Source: Smallanthus sonchifolius | Lineage: Eukaryota > Streptophyta > Magnoliopsida > Asterales > Asteraceae | Reading direction: 5' to 3' | Assembly (NCBI GenBank): GCA_023525975.1 | Contig: CM042032.1 | Coordinates: 35,878,001-35,942,000, forward strand | Length of the DNA: 64,000 nucleotides | Part shown: positions 11,881 through 23,146 of the stretch, in pieces | Position numbering within the stretch: the stretch's first letter is position 1 | Layout: each line of letters starts with the position of its first letter | The notes under the pieces: generated by a model | What the model was told of the DNA's origin: nothing | Seen by the model: only the letters and a program-made list of their open reading frames with translations | Databases searched by the model: none | Position numbers and translations under genes: made by a program

Positions 11881-13069
11881 TTGTCATCAATGACTCCATG
11901 GTTTGAGGCATGCCGTCTGGGCCATGGAGACGCCAGATCAAGTGGTCGTCGCGGACCCCATTGATGAACCCTGCTATCATGAGATCTTTAGTAGCTCCCC
12001 TTATTTGTAGGCTTTCCAAGTTATACCTGATTAGGAACTGCTCAACTGTTTCACTATCTCGCCGTCGTATGTGAAGGATTTCGGTTTTGTCCTTAGTGTG
12101 ACGTTTTTGTTGACTGAATTGCTGCATGAAGCGTTTAATTAATTCTTCAAAACTGTCTATTTCCCCTGTTGGTAAGCTATCAAACCACAAGCGCGCTGCT
12201 CCTACCATGGTTTGAACAAACATGTGACACCAAACGGGGACTGACCACTGTTCCACCCCCGCCGCGCTGACGAAAACATTTATGTGATCGTCCGGATCCC
12301 TAGTTCCATCATACTTGCCCACCACAGATGGCATCCGTAGCTTGGAGGGAAATTCCACGCGTGTTATCCGCGCTGTGAACTTAGACTGGGCGACCAGCGC
12401 CGCGGGACGGTAGAGTTTAGAGAAATCATCCGCTGAGGTTAGGATAGCATCTGGATCAGGGTTATTCGCAACCGGTCCCACCGGCATGGTCGGGGTAGAG
12501 CTTTCTGGAAATGGGCTGTTGAGTGATATTTGTTTTATAGGGTAAAATAGAGGGTAACTTACTCTAGGCGTTCCTTCGCTACTAAATAAGCGCTCGCGCA
12601 CGCTTTCCAGCCGTGACTCGCGCACCCACTGTTCGTACTGTTGCATGTATCTTTGTTGTTCTACCCACCACGCGTGGGGTGGGGGAAACATAGGGTTGTT
12701 GGTGATGTTTGGTGGAGCCAAAGGATAGGATGTGACAGTAGTTGAGCTGGGTACGATATGGCTAGGATTGCTAGTGAACTTCTGGGGAGTGGGGGTGAAA
12801 GGTATATGCGGGATGTGGGGCATAAATGGTGAAAATCCGACCGGCCCTTGCGGGGCTATCAAGGGTGTTGATAACTGTGTAGTTCCTGCCATAGTTGTGG
12901 TGGGGCTTACGAGGGTTAAAATCTTTTCAGCTTCTATTGCTACAAAAACAGGAGGTAAGTTCAGCGGTCCCTCAGATGAAGATGGTAGTGTTTGCGGGAC
13001 ATGCATTGACCTCGTTGGTGTTGTTATGGAAGTAGGCCTTGTAGTGGGTGTGGAAGTTGAAGAAACCAT
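11840..13069 (-). CDS. Gag of the Tat-type element, truncated at its C-terminus
   Basis: An open frame of 409 codons. The first 200 residues are Pro/Thr/Ser-rich and of low complexity. The retrotransposon Gag domain follows from about residue 245, with the typical YDGTRDPDDHINVF motif, the WFDSLPTGEIDSF motif and a QRETVEQFL-like helix. Gag forms the particle that packages element RNA. The frame runs out at a deletion junction (about 11870-11885), where the sequence continues as the end of RNase H in another frame. No zinc knuckle, protease or reverse transcriptase remains. The start at 13069 follows the primer-binding site by about 40 bp. Confidence 0.8.
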   Translation of the reverse strand: MVSSTSTPTTRPTSITTPTRSMHVPQTLPSSSEGPLNLPPVFVAIEAEKILTLVSPTTTMAGTTQLSTPLIAPQGPVGFSPFMPHIPHIPFTPTPQKFTSNPSHIVPSSTTVTSYPLAPPNITNNPMFPPPHAWWVEQQRYMQQYEQWVRESRLESVRERLFSSEGTPRVSYPLFYPIKQISLNSPFPESSTPTMPVGPVANNPDPDAILTSADDFSKLYRPAALVAQSKFTARITRVEFPSKLRMPSVVGKYDGTRDPDDHINVFVSAAGVEQWSVPVWCHMFVQTMVGAARLWFDSLPTGEIDSFEELIKRFMQQFSQQKRHTKDKTEILHIRRRDSETVEQFLIRYNLESLQIRGATKDLMIAGFINGVRDDHLIWRLHGPDGMPQTMESLMTIARICLRTLLLGK

Positions 13070-13109
13070 GGGCTAAACGGGGTAGTGAACAGGAGATGAA
13101 TGTTGTTTT

Positions 13110-13129
13110 CACAGCACGGATGACGCCAA
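13110..13129 (-). other. Primer-binding site of the Tat-type element
   Basis: Read on the minus strand, TTGGCGTCATCCGTGCTGTG follows the LTR end ATTTACA. It resembles the TTGGCGCCGTC-type sites of Tat elements. Confidence 0.6.
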
Positions 13130-13578
13130 TGTAAATCCAGTCACCGGCGGGTAAGGTCTGGACCGTTGAATAGACTACAAGAACTCCAACGAGTAGCCGA
13201 TGGGGGTTAGCTTCTCTTGATTCTGAAAGTATCCTCCACAATGAACAACATGTTAGGGCGTTACAGGGAGGGGGATAATCCTTGTATCAGCCCTCTAGCG
13301 TGAGAATAAGTATCTCGAAGATGTAAGAGTATGGGTGAATAAGTGGAGGGAGTAGATGGATCATACATGAGAAGTCATGTGCCTATTTATAGTCAAGAGA
13401 GATACCATGATGTCGTTTTCACGGAGGTGACCTGGCACGAGTTTCATTGGTGGATGCGTCCTTATCAGGAATATCCTTTTGGTCCCCTAACTGCTAACCG
13501 TTAGTGGGAGTTTTGTCCTATATGGCAGGAATACTTGGGTACATGGTGGTGTCTCCTCTCGCGAGACACTTCCTAACA
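13130..13578 (-). repeat. 5' LTR of the Tat-type element (putative)
   Basis: The minus strand starts TGTTAGGAAG (13578) and ends TTTACA (13130), about 449 bp. It carries a TATA box at 13392-13383. The start is chosen by its TG and the purine-poor context; no second LTR is present to prove it. Confidence 0.55.
13383..13392 (-). promoter_or_regulatory. TATA box of the Tat-type LTR
   Basis: Minus-strand CTATAAATAG in the middle of the LTR, about 250 bp before the primer-binding site. Confidence 0.55.
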
Positions 13579-15428
13579 TTTCTGTGGGATATTCCTCCGT
13601 ACGCACATGTGTTCATGTCTTCTTATGGGTTACTGACGCGGACGAGTTCCTTCCACGGCAAGTAATGTTCCGCGGGGGACCTCCCGTCTTCAATAACCCT
13701 CCTCATCCCCTATCTCTTCGAAATTCAACCCGCTCATCCCCGCAGCTAGAACATCAACCGTCGATGCCTGATTATTATTGCTATTATTCACCCTACCACC
13801 ATTGCAGTTGCGTCCACGGTGATGGAGTCTAATAATGTAGGCCAGACTGATGATGATCATGGTGAAAAATGAATAGCGTCCTCCTTGTGTGTCTCTCATT
13901 CGGAAATAGTGATGTTGGTCGCCAACTCCAATTGTCGCCTCGCCGGCAATAGAAGAGAAAGAGACCAAACAGGAAATGATGAGGGGCTGTGAGACGAGAG
14001 AAGAGAAAGAGATATTGAAGTGATTTGGTATCTTTTGTCTTTTTTTATTTGTGGGTCCCACTTTTAAATTTAAATTTTATTTGTTTATCTAAGTTAAAGG
14101 GTATTTTAGTCATTTAAAAAAAGTTGACAGAAAACATAACCTCCATCCATTTTAGGGACCAAATGTGTAACAAGTTGGCAAACTATTGGAACCAAATCCG
14201 TAATTTCTCAAAGTTAGGGACTAAATCTGCAATTTGGTCAAACCACATGGACCATCCATGTAATTAACTCTTAAAAATATTATAATTTATATATTTTCTT
14301 TATTTTTTAATTGTTTCGGGTATCCGTTTCACTATCCGTATCCGAAGTTTCGGGCATTCGAAATTTCGGATACAGATTCAGATAGTAAAATCAACTATTC
14401 AAAAGTTTCGGATATCCGAAATATTCGGTCCAGATATCCGAATTTGAACACCACTGGTTTTATTATCTTGAAGTTTGTAGCAATCAACCTTTTCGTATTT
14501 TTCAAATTGTGAAGTATTTTCTTCAAAACAAACTTAATTAAAGTTATTTATAATAAAATATTCATCTATCCAAACAATTATCAACACTAATTGTTGTATG
14601 CTATGTTGTTTTACCTATTTTAACGTTTATCAATAAAAAAAATACGAATTTAGTCATTAGTGATTATCATACGTAGCGGTTTTGGTCTTCGTCACTAATT
14701 ATCATTATAAACGTTCATTTACTTTTTTAAAAAGAATAGTTTACTTTACGGTTGTTGCATTTCTCTATTTAAATTGATTATGTATTAAACGTGTGTGTAT
14801 AGGTCGGTTGCTAAACGGATATGATTTTCAGTGTGAAGCGTACGAACTGTGGGAATAATCACGCAAAATATGTATAACAATCACTCACATTTATGCACCT
14901 AAAAAACGAAAAATATATTCATAATCACGCAACCATATATACATAATCATGCATCCTTTATACACAATGCTATTACTTTACAAAAAAAGTTCGTTTATTT
15001 AAATATATCAATATTATACTCAAATTAAAAAGACTAAAATACACGATTTTATAGCATAATTTATAAAGAAAAAATAAAGAAGTATATAAAAGTTAAATGC
15101 GTTTAAAAAAATAGTGGAATTACATAAAAAGTCAAGAATTGTGGCTTTTTTATTGCCCTCTTTTTCCTGGTAATCGCGAATTTGTCACCGTCTTAATCGT
15201 AGTCACTGATTTGTCTTGATAAGAGTTTAGATTGATTTTTCACACTTCGTAACATTCTTTATACTTGTATTTGATCTATCGCCTATATGTATTTGTGTGT
15301 GTGAACTCCAAACTCGTCGCCTTCGTCCCACAAATGAAACCCTCCACCACTTTTTTTATCAAATAAAATGAATATTTTTGCTACATCATGACAAGGAGAA
15401 CGAACGATAGAAATTTGCAGTGCACGGT
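13579..15428. other. Intergenic stretch with repeat fragments
   Basis: No convincing gene. A minus-strand open frame at 13690-14061 shows no recognisable domain. Bases 14095-14275 hold the AGGGACCAAAT-type module that also occurs in LTR B (about 51950-52110) and, in diverged form, at the start of LTR A (about 45640-45740). Bases 14300-14456 are rich in the palindrome TTCGGATATCCGAA and end GAACACCACT, which looks like the end of a non-coding hAT-like element. Bases 14457-15400 are AT-rich with nothing recognised. Confidence 0.5.
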
Positions 15429-16183
15429 AAGGGTGTTCTTCGGGTTGTTTAATTGGGTTTCAGGTTATTCGGTTCGGGTTATTCGAGTTTTTTGTTATAA
15501 GAATCCTACCCGTTTACCGACCCAAATAAGATTCGGGTTAATCAGTTTCGGGTTATTCGGTTTCAGGTTTATTCGGGTCGAGTTGATCGGTATTCGGGTT
15601 TCTAAGTACAAGTTGCAAAGAATACTTTACAATTTAACTTAACATGATATTTATTAAATAATAAACACAAAATGTCAAATAAAACACTCCCGATATGATC
15701 TTTCATTCAAACTCATGCACTAAACACATATATTAACTAAAAAACACCAAATAAAATAAGCATTAAACCAAACCGTATCAATCAATCGTATAAATTATAA
15801 AAAAACACCAAATCGTATCAACCAACACAATGTTCACTCTTCAAATTGCCACCTTCATGTCCACTTATTTGTTTCCAATCATATATTAAAAAAATCAAAT
15901 AAAATAAGCATTAAAAAATGGTTACATGTATATTGAGCTAAGATTACAAATAAATATTAATAATAAAATTACCATTTTATTATTATTATTATTCGGGTTA
16001 ATCGGTTTAACCCGATTAACAATTTTTTAACCCAATTACCAAACCGAATACTATCCTCGGGTTCGGGTTCCATCTTAAATGCGTTCGGATTCGGGTTCCA
16101 ACTTAAACGGGTTCGTGTTTCATCTTAATCGGGTTCGGTTTAATTCGGGTCGGGTTCGGTATTCGGGTAAAAACGACACCCCT
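15429..16183. mobile_element. Non-autonomous TIR element rich in CGGGTT
   Basis: Ends AAGGGTGTTCTT and, on the other strand, AGGGGTGTCGTT form a 12-bp imperfect terminal inverted repeat. Flanks are AGTGCACGGT (15419-15428) and AGTGCACTGT (16184-16193), a probable 8-10 bp target duplication with one mismatch. The interior is AT-rich with GGGTTCGGGTT-type repeats near both ends and no transposase. TIR sequence suggests hAT; the duplication length would also fit Mutator. Confidence 0.7.
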
Positions 16184-17199
16184 AGTGCACTGTCACACTG
16201 CCCATCCCCGTTGCCTATGCCTTCACTCTCCCCCTCCCCCATCACCATTATCTGCGTACCAAATGAAAAGTCCTCTCTTCCACTGCATATCCCTATGCTC
16301 GCTCGACCTCCACATATGTCCAAAGTTTATTACATAGAAAGCGGTTGGACGTTGGTTTTGTTAAAAAAAAACACCAATTGTATAACTAATTAGGTTTAAA
16401 ATGTGTTATCTTCCCCTGATCAATTACATTTCGCCGAATTTTCATAGTCTAACATAAACAAGTTTAGGAAATTGTTCACAAATGTTCAAGGTATGTGAGA
16501 GTTACATTAAAGTGTCGAAGTGTGGTGTTCGTGGTGATGCTTAACATGGCGTGGGGTTGCGACTATTGAATGGGAGGGCAAAGAACAGAAATAGAACAAT
16601 CGAGAGGAAGTGTAAGCAAGACTGGGAGAGAGAGAGAGAAAGTGTGATTAAAGTTGATTGTGGGTCCGGTTACAAAAATGGGTCATCCAATTTTTTTCAT
16701 GAGTGATGGATATACTTGGGGGAGGATATGTCCACCGGAGTTTCCATTAAGAAAGGGGAATAAGAGGTGCGTGTTTTTATTCTATTTTTATATATGACAC
16801 CGAATTAACATATTTGTACCAATAATAAGAACTAAATGCGCTATGGTTTGGCAAACAACAGAAACATTACCCGTAAATTCAAAAAAAAAAAACCTAATTC
16901 ATGATGTTGCTATGAAAACCAACATAGTTAGTCTTGAGCCTTAGCAGAGTGCAAGGAGAAGACAAACCCAAATCACGGTGATGACATGGTTTTGGAGGGA
17001 ACGAAAACACGAGCAACCCGTTAAAAGGTCAACGGGATCGAAGCCCCATAGGCACTTCAATGCTCAAGTCAGTAAAATATACACAAGTAAACATGTGTAG
17101 GTGTAATATATATGTGGAGAAAGTATAGAGATAAAAAGGAAAAGCATGGGAGAGAACTAGAGAAGTGAGGAGGCGGGGCCTTCTCAACAACGGGTATGG
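16184..17199. other. Intergenic stretch, nothing recognised
   Basis: Contains a short GA repeat (16628-16640) and an A-run (16881-16893). The small open frames show no domain or codon pattern of a gene. Confidence 0.6.
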
Positions 17200-18606
17200 T
17201 AGAGGTGTACAGAAAAACCGATTTAGGCCCGCCAAACCTGTTCATAACCCGACCTGATTCTAGAACGAACTAGTTTGAGTCAACCCGGTTCTAAACCCGG
17301 AATAACCTGTAGGTTTAGCATATGGCAGTAAAAAAAAATTTGTACGCAGGTTTGGGGGCCGACCCGAGTCGGTTCGTAAGGTGAAGCCGGTCTGGAATCC
17401 GACACGAGTCAATGTGTAAATGTGAAACCGGTTTCTAACGTTAAAAAAAATATGACCGTTAGAGAGCTGTTAATATAGACATTGGAGGTTATTTTTTATC
17501 GTTATTTGACCTTTTTTTTTACCATTTCCCCCCCTTTTGTTAGTATAAATATGTATTAGTTGTATTGTTTGAATCACACCATTCTCTACTCTCTTAAATC
17601 TAAAAAAACGTTCAATATTCTCAAAAAGGAAACGCTCTCAAAAATTCAAAATGGCTTCTGAAAGTCGGCATTCTACCGCCGAAGTTGGTTCCTCTACTAG
17701 GATCACCTAAATATTTGCAACATTATGATTTGTGTGAGATGTCAAGCGACCCGACGAAAACTCGTTGCAAGTTGTGTGGTCACTTTTTTTGGTAAAGATA
17801 ACAACACGACTCTAAAAAACCACATAACCCGAAACTATTATAGTGTGTTGAAGGCTTAAGGGGCAAGAGATCCAAGAAGTATGTCAAACGAAGGTAATAT
17901 TTGGGTTTACAACATTGATGCGGTTCGGGAAAGGATGACACATTTTGTGATTAAGAGCTTGTCGTTCAAGCACACAACATCAACTTGACTATGCAAGATG
18001 GTCTCAGTCAAATTGAAAATATAAAATATGTTTTTAAACAAATGTTGAAGGATATTTTTTCTACTGGTGCAGGGTTATTTCTCTACAAAGAACAAGGTTC
18101 ACTCCACAATAGGTAGAAATGTGTATTTGATTAAAGGATCAATTGGATGCGGCGGAACGAATACAAAATATATCATCACTTGAAGGCGAAAACCTAGTAG
18201 AAGGTGAAATATACGAGTACGAGGTAGAAGGAGGATTGATGACTACACTTACCGTTGAGTAAGCCGCTATAGACGAGAGCCTACGAGTCGGCTCATGTTC
18301 CAGCTCGGACTAAAAATAATGTATCGATGCTATTTTTCTATTACGAGTATCAACCACCATGTATTTTTTAACGTATTTCAATTTATGATTTTTGTAATTT
18401 TTAAAATATTTAATAAAGCCTCGAAGTTTATTTTTTTATTTGTATTTTATTAATTAAATTGAAAAAAATAAAAACAAAAGAAAAAAAAAACCGGTTTAAC
18501 CGGAACCAGTTTGGGTCTCAACCCGATGTTGACCAAATTTGACCAAACCGACTCGGTTTGCAACCCGAACCGGTTTGGGTAAAAAAAACGGGTTCGTACA
18601 CCTCTA
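17200..18606 (+). mobile_element. hAT-like element with internal deletion
   Basis: The terminal inverted repeats are TAGAGGTGTAC (17200-17210) and its complement (18596-18606), followed inward by subterminal repeats rich in AACCCG and CCGGTTT. Inside is a damaged transposase (17651-18262). The 8 bp on the two sides (GGGTATGG and GGATAAGC) do not match, so no target duplication is left or one end has been changed. Length 1407 bp, about half of an autonomous hAT element. Confidence 0.75.
17651..18262 (+). pseudogene. hAT transposase remnant
   Basis: Starts at an ATG (MASESRHSTAE) and has stops and frame changes. At 17763-17830 a BED-type zinc finger is readable (RCKLCGH, then a T-rich frameshift, then a KNHIT-like stretch). 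At 17901-17990 a WVYNIDAVRERMTHFVIK segment matches the region after the finger in Ac-like transposases. The RNase H-like catalytic core is missing. The last 110 bp encode an acidic tail (SSLEGENL...EYEVEGG) like the C-terminus of this family, ending at the TAA of 18260-18262. It cannot make an active transposase. Confidence 0.7.
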
Positions 18607-19126
18607 GGATAAGCCGATAAGGTCCACTTTCATATAAGTAACTGGGCCATCATCCTAAGGGGCAATCAAGGATGGGCCAAAGCATATTGGGCCGGAGTAC
18701 AATCTGAATCTACACACGAGACTCGTGTAATAACTCAGCCAAATGTTATGTTTCTTTTTCAAAACGGATGAATATTTTCAATTTGAAAATGCGAGGTTAA
18801 AAAAAATAAAATAAATATGTACTAAAAATTAAATATCACCAGGTCAAATTGGTGAATTCCACTTTATACATTGAATACAAAAAGGAACCAGATTCGAAAA
18901 CAAATTTGATTACAAAGAAGAAAAATAAAGTTTCATTTGTGCCCACTAAGTGTGCCCCAAAAGCAACCAAAAAGCTACATTTCAATATCATAGCTTAAAG
19001 CATAACATAAAAGCAAAGAATATGCATCACAAACCCACAAATCAACAACACGTTTTTATCATTTTGAATCACTCGTAAAGAACACATCAAATCCAAGATC
19101 AATCACCCCAAAAAACCGACTAGTTT
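18607..19126 (+). promoter_or_regulatory. Upstream region of the CHUP1-like gene with three TGGGCC sites
   Basis: TGGGCC occurs at 18643-18648, 18673-18678 and 18688-18693, spaced 30 and 15 bp apart, some 430-480 bp before the ATG. TGGGCY (site II) elements bind TCP factors in many plant promoters. No clear TATA box was seen. The stretch from 18760 to 19126 is AT-rich. Confidence 0.5.
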
Positions 19127-20647
19127 ATGGAGAGCACAGGATCACGAGAGTTGATCAAGTCAATCTTGATCATGGCTGGAATCCCTCTTGCGTTTTCGGT
19201 TGTTTGTTCTTTATTTGTTAGGATTACAGAAAAGAAGATTTCATCTTTTCATGATCAAATCCAAGAAACCAAAATCGATAACATGTGCGATGATGATGGT
19301 GATGAAAGTCATCTTAAAGAACACATTTTGACCCTTCGATGCAAGATTGAAGAGCTTCAAGACCTCAAAAGGGAGATAGAGGTTCGGTTTCTTCGGTTCA
19401 TTGAGTTGAAAGATCAAGAATACGCTTTAATGGAGGTTCAGAACAGTTTGCGTATTGAGAAAGAACGAGCCGAGTTCTTGGAAAGGGAGGTGTCATCAAT
19501 GGAGGAAGAGAACAAGAAGTTTGATGAGATGGTGATCGCGTATCTAAAAGCGTTGGAAGAACTTGAATCTTCAAGATTGGATAACCGTGTTCTTCGAAGA
19601 AGGGAGAAGAAGCTTTTGAAGAAGATTAAAGAAAGTTTGAGGTTGATTGTGAAACAGAATTTGAAGATTGAAGCACATATGTTGAGCACCGAAGGCGAGT
19701 TAAGAAGAAAAGAAATCGCGATTGAGGGTTTTGAACATGAAGTTGAGGTAATGAGAGCGGAGATCAATCGGTTGCAGAACGAGAAGAACGAGGTTTTGAA
19801 CAAGCTCGAGATCACAGAAAACGCAGTTGCATCGATGGTAAATCGTAGAGTTGGAAATATGGGCGGGTTGAGTCATGAATTAAAATGGATAAATTTTAGT
19901 AGTAAGAAAAACGGGTTAGGTCAGATTGAGTTAAAACACATTTACAAAAATTTTGAAATACTTGTTATAAATAATTTGAGCTATATATATGACATAAAAG
20001 TATAATGACTTTTATATACGATAAATTATTGCGTGATATACGATTAATAATATAGTTTCGGTTTATTTTTACCCGTAAAACCTTTTTTCTTCTATTTTGG
20101 AGCTAAGTTAGAGATAAAGATGAAACATAATCTGAATCTACTATTTATAATTAAATATTTTACTATTTACAAATAAATATGTTGAAAGTGCAATCTCTGC
20201 TCGTGATGCATCTTACAACTTTGTCTTGTTTTTTTGGAGGCCGAGGCGGAACGGATACTCACGGAGAACTACAATCGAGTAGTAAACCAGCTAGAAAGCA
20301 TAAAAAAGGAACGGGCGAGTGAACTAAAAGAATTGATATATTTACGCTGGTGTCATGCGTGTCTACGACATGAGCTCGCGAGGAGAAAGGAGCTCAAGCA
20401 AGAAACAAAACATGATGAAGAAAAGGTTAATAACCATGAGCTAGGATTGGGGTCCGATGGAAATGTAGCACACGAAGAGTGCAATGGGCATGAATCGGAC
20501 AATGAGAGCGTGGTGAACCAAGACGAGCCGTTTTTTGGACCCGGTCAACAACATACGAAACGCCGATGGTTGGTTAGTAAGTTTAAGAAATGGGTTGAGG
20601 GAAATGAGAAGCATCATGAATCTAAGTGTTTTGGAAGCCATGAGTAA
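19127..20647 (+). CDS. CHUP1-like coiled-coil protein, short form, two exons
   Basis: Exons 19127-19837 and 20240-20647, joined in phase 0 across a 402-bp GT-AG intron, give 372 residues. Residues 13-32 are a hydrophobic segment, in the place of the outer-envelope anchor of CHUP1. Residues about 45-290 are charged heptad-like coiled coil, including ELKDQEYALMEVQNSL, which recalls the YGLKEQE part of CHUP1. Exon 2 holds ELIYLRWCHACLRHEL, close to the family motif ELVYLRWVNACLRYEL, and near its end WLVSKFKKW, like the IQKLKKWGKS motif. The proline-rich region and C-terminal actin-related domain of CHUP1 are absent, so it matches the short Arabidopsis homologues (about 390 residues). CHUP1 positions chloroplasts on actin; the role of short forms is not established. 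Both ends look intact. It is the only clear host gene here. Confidence 0.85.
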
Positions 20648-21570
20648 ATAACAAGTCAAAATCTGTAGCAAGAACAAATATATATAACCTTTATACGTTA
20701 AGAAAACGTATGATGTACCACATATTCAAATACTTAACAAAAGGTAAAATGAGAACCTCTCATCATGTCTAGAGTAAAATACTCAAATATACAACAAGTT
20801 TATCCACTTTTAAAATTTATCCATTGCCCCCTACACTTTAATATTCTTCTTTTTTTTCTTTCTCTTTAACCAATATACATTATTATCCCTGAACTTTAAA
20901 AAACATTACCTTACAGCCTCTAAAGTTTAATAAAGTTATTTTTATATGAATATTTTTACTCTGCAAACATGAAACATGTTATGCATAATGTACAAGCCTG
21001 CATTGCTTTGGTTATGTGATGATGTCACTTTTTTTTAACGGCAATCAATTTTCCAGTTACGTCACCCATAACTTTTCCTTCTTTGATTTCTTTTCCCTAT
21101 TTATTTTCTGCATTTATTTCTTGATTTCTTTTTCTCCTTGCATTATGTTCTTCTTTTTTTTGAGTTTTAGTTTTGAATATTATCGGCGCATGGGTTTTAA
21201 TCTTTTAAATATTAAGTTTTTGTACACTACGAGTATATCGTTGCGTTGTACATATTTTTATCTACATTTCAATAAAAAAATTATCCACATTCGATATGGT
21301 CTACGTTTTGACGTTAATTTTATTAAAAACCGAACCATGTGCGACGTGTTTTTTTATATGTATTTTTAATTGAACATAGAAACTTTGTACGCTTCTCTAA
21401 GCATGCTTAACCACATCAATGTGATCGCCTTCTATCTACGTTTCGATAATGTCTTAGCAACGTCATTGCCGCAATGTGTGTTTACGTCCGTTTCATTTTT
21501 TAATAAAGTTTCGAATATTATCAGCGACTCTGTCGTCGCAACTGACGTTTAAGAGCCGAATCGCCGATGT
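20648..21570. other. Downstream region, AT-rich, probably part of a Helitron
   Basis: No gene recognised. The open frames at 21016-21552 are Phe/Ile-rich and follow T-rich DNA. The last 300 bp lead without a break into the Helitron 3' end at 21606. The Helitron 5' end was not found. Confidence 0.5.
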
Positions 21571-21606
21571 GCGCGCCCCGCCGCAGCGCGCGGGCATGTT
21601 TACTAG
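21571..21606 (+). mobile_element. Helitron 3' terminus
   Basis: A GC-rich hairpin (21571-21595; CCCGC/GCGGG or GCGCGC/GCGCGC pairing) lies 7-10 nt before CTAG (21603-21606), followed by T. A hairpin just before CTRR, inserted ahead of a T, is the defined 3' end of Helitrons. No helicase gene is seen. Confidence 0.65.
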
Positions 21607-21844
21607 TTCTTACTAACTTCTAACATACACCTCTTTTCTTTAGGCCCGCATTATAGCTTTAGCTTTAGGAAAAAAAAACAAAAAAACAAAAGCTTTAGCT
21701 ACTAAATTTAAAACGTTTTTAAATTTAAAAAACTCTAAAAAGATTAGTTGCAAAGTTTACGTTTAATCAAATAGTTTACACTTTGTTCAAATAAGTAAAC
21801 ACACACTTTTTAATAACCTTTTGTTGCACGCATCAAGCCGTCTA

Positions 21845-22529
21845 GGGGCAGCAATTCCTGATCCGACCTGAACATGACACGGAAAAGAATATGTTTTGGG
21901 TTGACTGACACGAACCCGAATACGACTCGTTTAAAAAATGGGTCAACCCGAACACACATGCTTAATAAGTGAGTTGACTTGTTACCCTGTTTAAGAGTTT
22001 TTTTTTAAGTTAATATTTAGTTTTTAGAGATGAAAAATATTAAAATTTAAAGTTAAATATTATGTTTTTTAATTTTTCATCTAACTATTAAGTTCTAAAC
22101 GTGAAATAAATTTTCCCTTTTAAACTCTTTTATCAACTTTTCATTTCCGTCAATTTTAATTTTATTAGTTATAACTACACATTCTCCAATTCTTTACATT
22201 CGCTTCTTCTAATCTAGAGCTAAATTTATAAACCCAAGTTTGTTAATTGGGAGTGAGATAAAGAAACAAAAACAATTAAAAGGTACACCAATGACAAAAA
22301 TGTTTCATTTGATTCAGAGTAATTAATCGTTTAAATTATTACTAAGTCAGAAGGTATTACTCATATTAATAAATGAACATAAAACTGGTCGACCTGAAAC
22401 ACGACATGATTTTAAGTGGGTCTGACACGACATGAATACGTATATGGGTAGAGTTTGGGTTGAAGAATTCAACTCGTCAACCCAAAACCTATCAACCCAC
22501 CAACCCGCTAACCCGACAAGATTGACACA
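21845..22529. mobile_element. Non-coding hAT-like repeat (putative)
   Basis: Starts AGGGGCAGCAATTCCTG and ends GACAAGATTGACACA, with ends weakly complementary. ACCCGACACGA-type motifs are dense near both ends and the interior is AT-rich. No target duplication was found. Confidence 0.45.
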
Positions 22530-22657
22530 GTTGGTTCAAGTTTGTTAAGCATATGATTCACACACAAATAATATCATATAACTGAAGTATAAGGGTGTGC
22601 TAGTCATTTCTTATAGTTCAAAGGGGCTTGATTTATACATTATCTTCTATACATCTT

Positions 22658-22661
<4 letters not shown>

Positions 22662-22731
<70 letters not shown>
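22662..22731. repeat. (TA)n microsatellite
   Basis: About 70 bp of TA repeat directly left of a MITE-like element. A second TA tract flanks its other side (23149-23166). Confidence 0.95.
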
Positions 22732-22733
<2 letters not shown>

Positions 22734-23146
22734 GAGGTTCAAATAACAAGTGAATTTTCGCTAATAAACTTAAGAAATGATTTATGTTATAACCGAAACC
22801 GGCACGTCGAGGCTTTTGAGAGGTGGGGTGGGGTTTAGGTTTTTGGGGGGTGGGGGTGGGATGGGGTTTAGGTTTTTTTTTGGGGGGGGGGATGGGTAGG
22901 TTTAGGTTTTTGGGGGGTGGGGGTTGGGGGATTTAGGTTTTTGGGGGGTGGGGGTGGGATGGTTAGGTTTTTGTGTTTAGCTTTTAGGGTTTAGCATTTG
23001 GGTTTAGCTTTAAGGTTTAGGTTTAGCTCTAGGCTTTATTTTGACGAACCGGTTCCAACTCCGCTGGAATTAGTTCAATTGGAGTTTGTTTGACCCAATT
23101 TCTTAGGTTTCTTAGTGAAAATTCACTTATTAGCGGAACCTTCCCC
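22732..23146. mobile_element. MITE-like element inserted in a (TA)n tract
   Basis: The ends GGGAGGTTC and, on the other strand, GGGGAAGGTTC open imperfect terminal inverted repeats of about 50 bp that share AAGTGAATTTTC and TAAGAAAT. The interior (22815-23035) is very G-rich, with GGTTTAGG and TTTTTGGGGGGTGGGGG repeats. No coding sequence. Both sides are TA repeats, so a TA target is likely. Confidence 0.65.
22815..23035 (+). repeat. G-rich, telomere-like minisatellite
   Basis: Repeats of TTTAGGTTTTTGGGG and GGGTTTAG with runs of five to nine G. On this strand it has clear potential for G-quadruplexes. Confidence 0.7.

Larger units (their letters stand above)
9919..13578 (-). mobile_element. 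Tat-type gypsy deletion derivative (minus)
   Basis: Read on the minus strand the order is LTR (13578-13130), primer-binding site, gag, end of RNase H, integrase, then a tandem-repeat tract that meets element 1 at 9918. Reverse transcriptase and protease are absent. The integrase sequence and the tandem repeats after pol are typical of the Tat lineage of plant gypsy elements. Its 3' LTR is not in the window, probably displaced by the insertion of element 1. Confidence 0.75.

Noticed and set aside
13690..14061. Minus-strand protein gene of 123 codons
   Set aside because: No recognisable domain, low-complexity Asn/Ser stretches and no splice or promoter context; probably chance.
17192..18614. 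8-bp target duplication of the hAT-like element
   Set aside because: GGGTATGG and GGATAAGC do not match, so no duplication is claimed.
21016..21552. Membrane-protein-like open frames
   Set aside because: The Phe/Ile-rich translation follows from T-rich DNA inside probable Helitron sequence.
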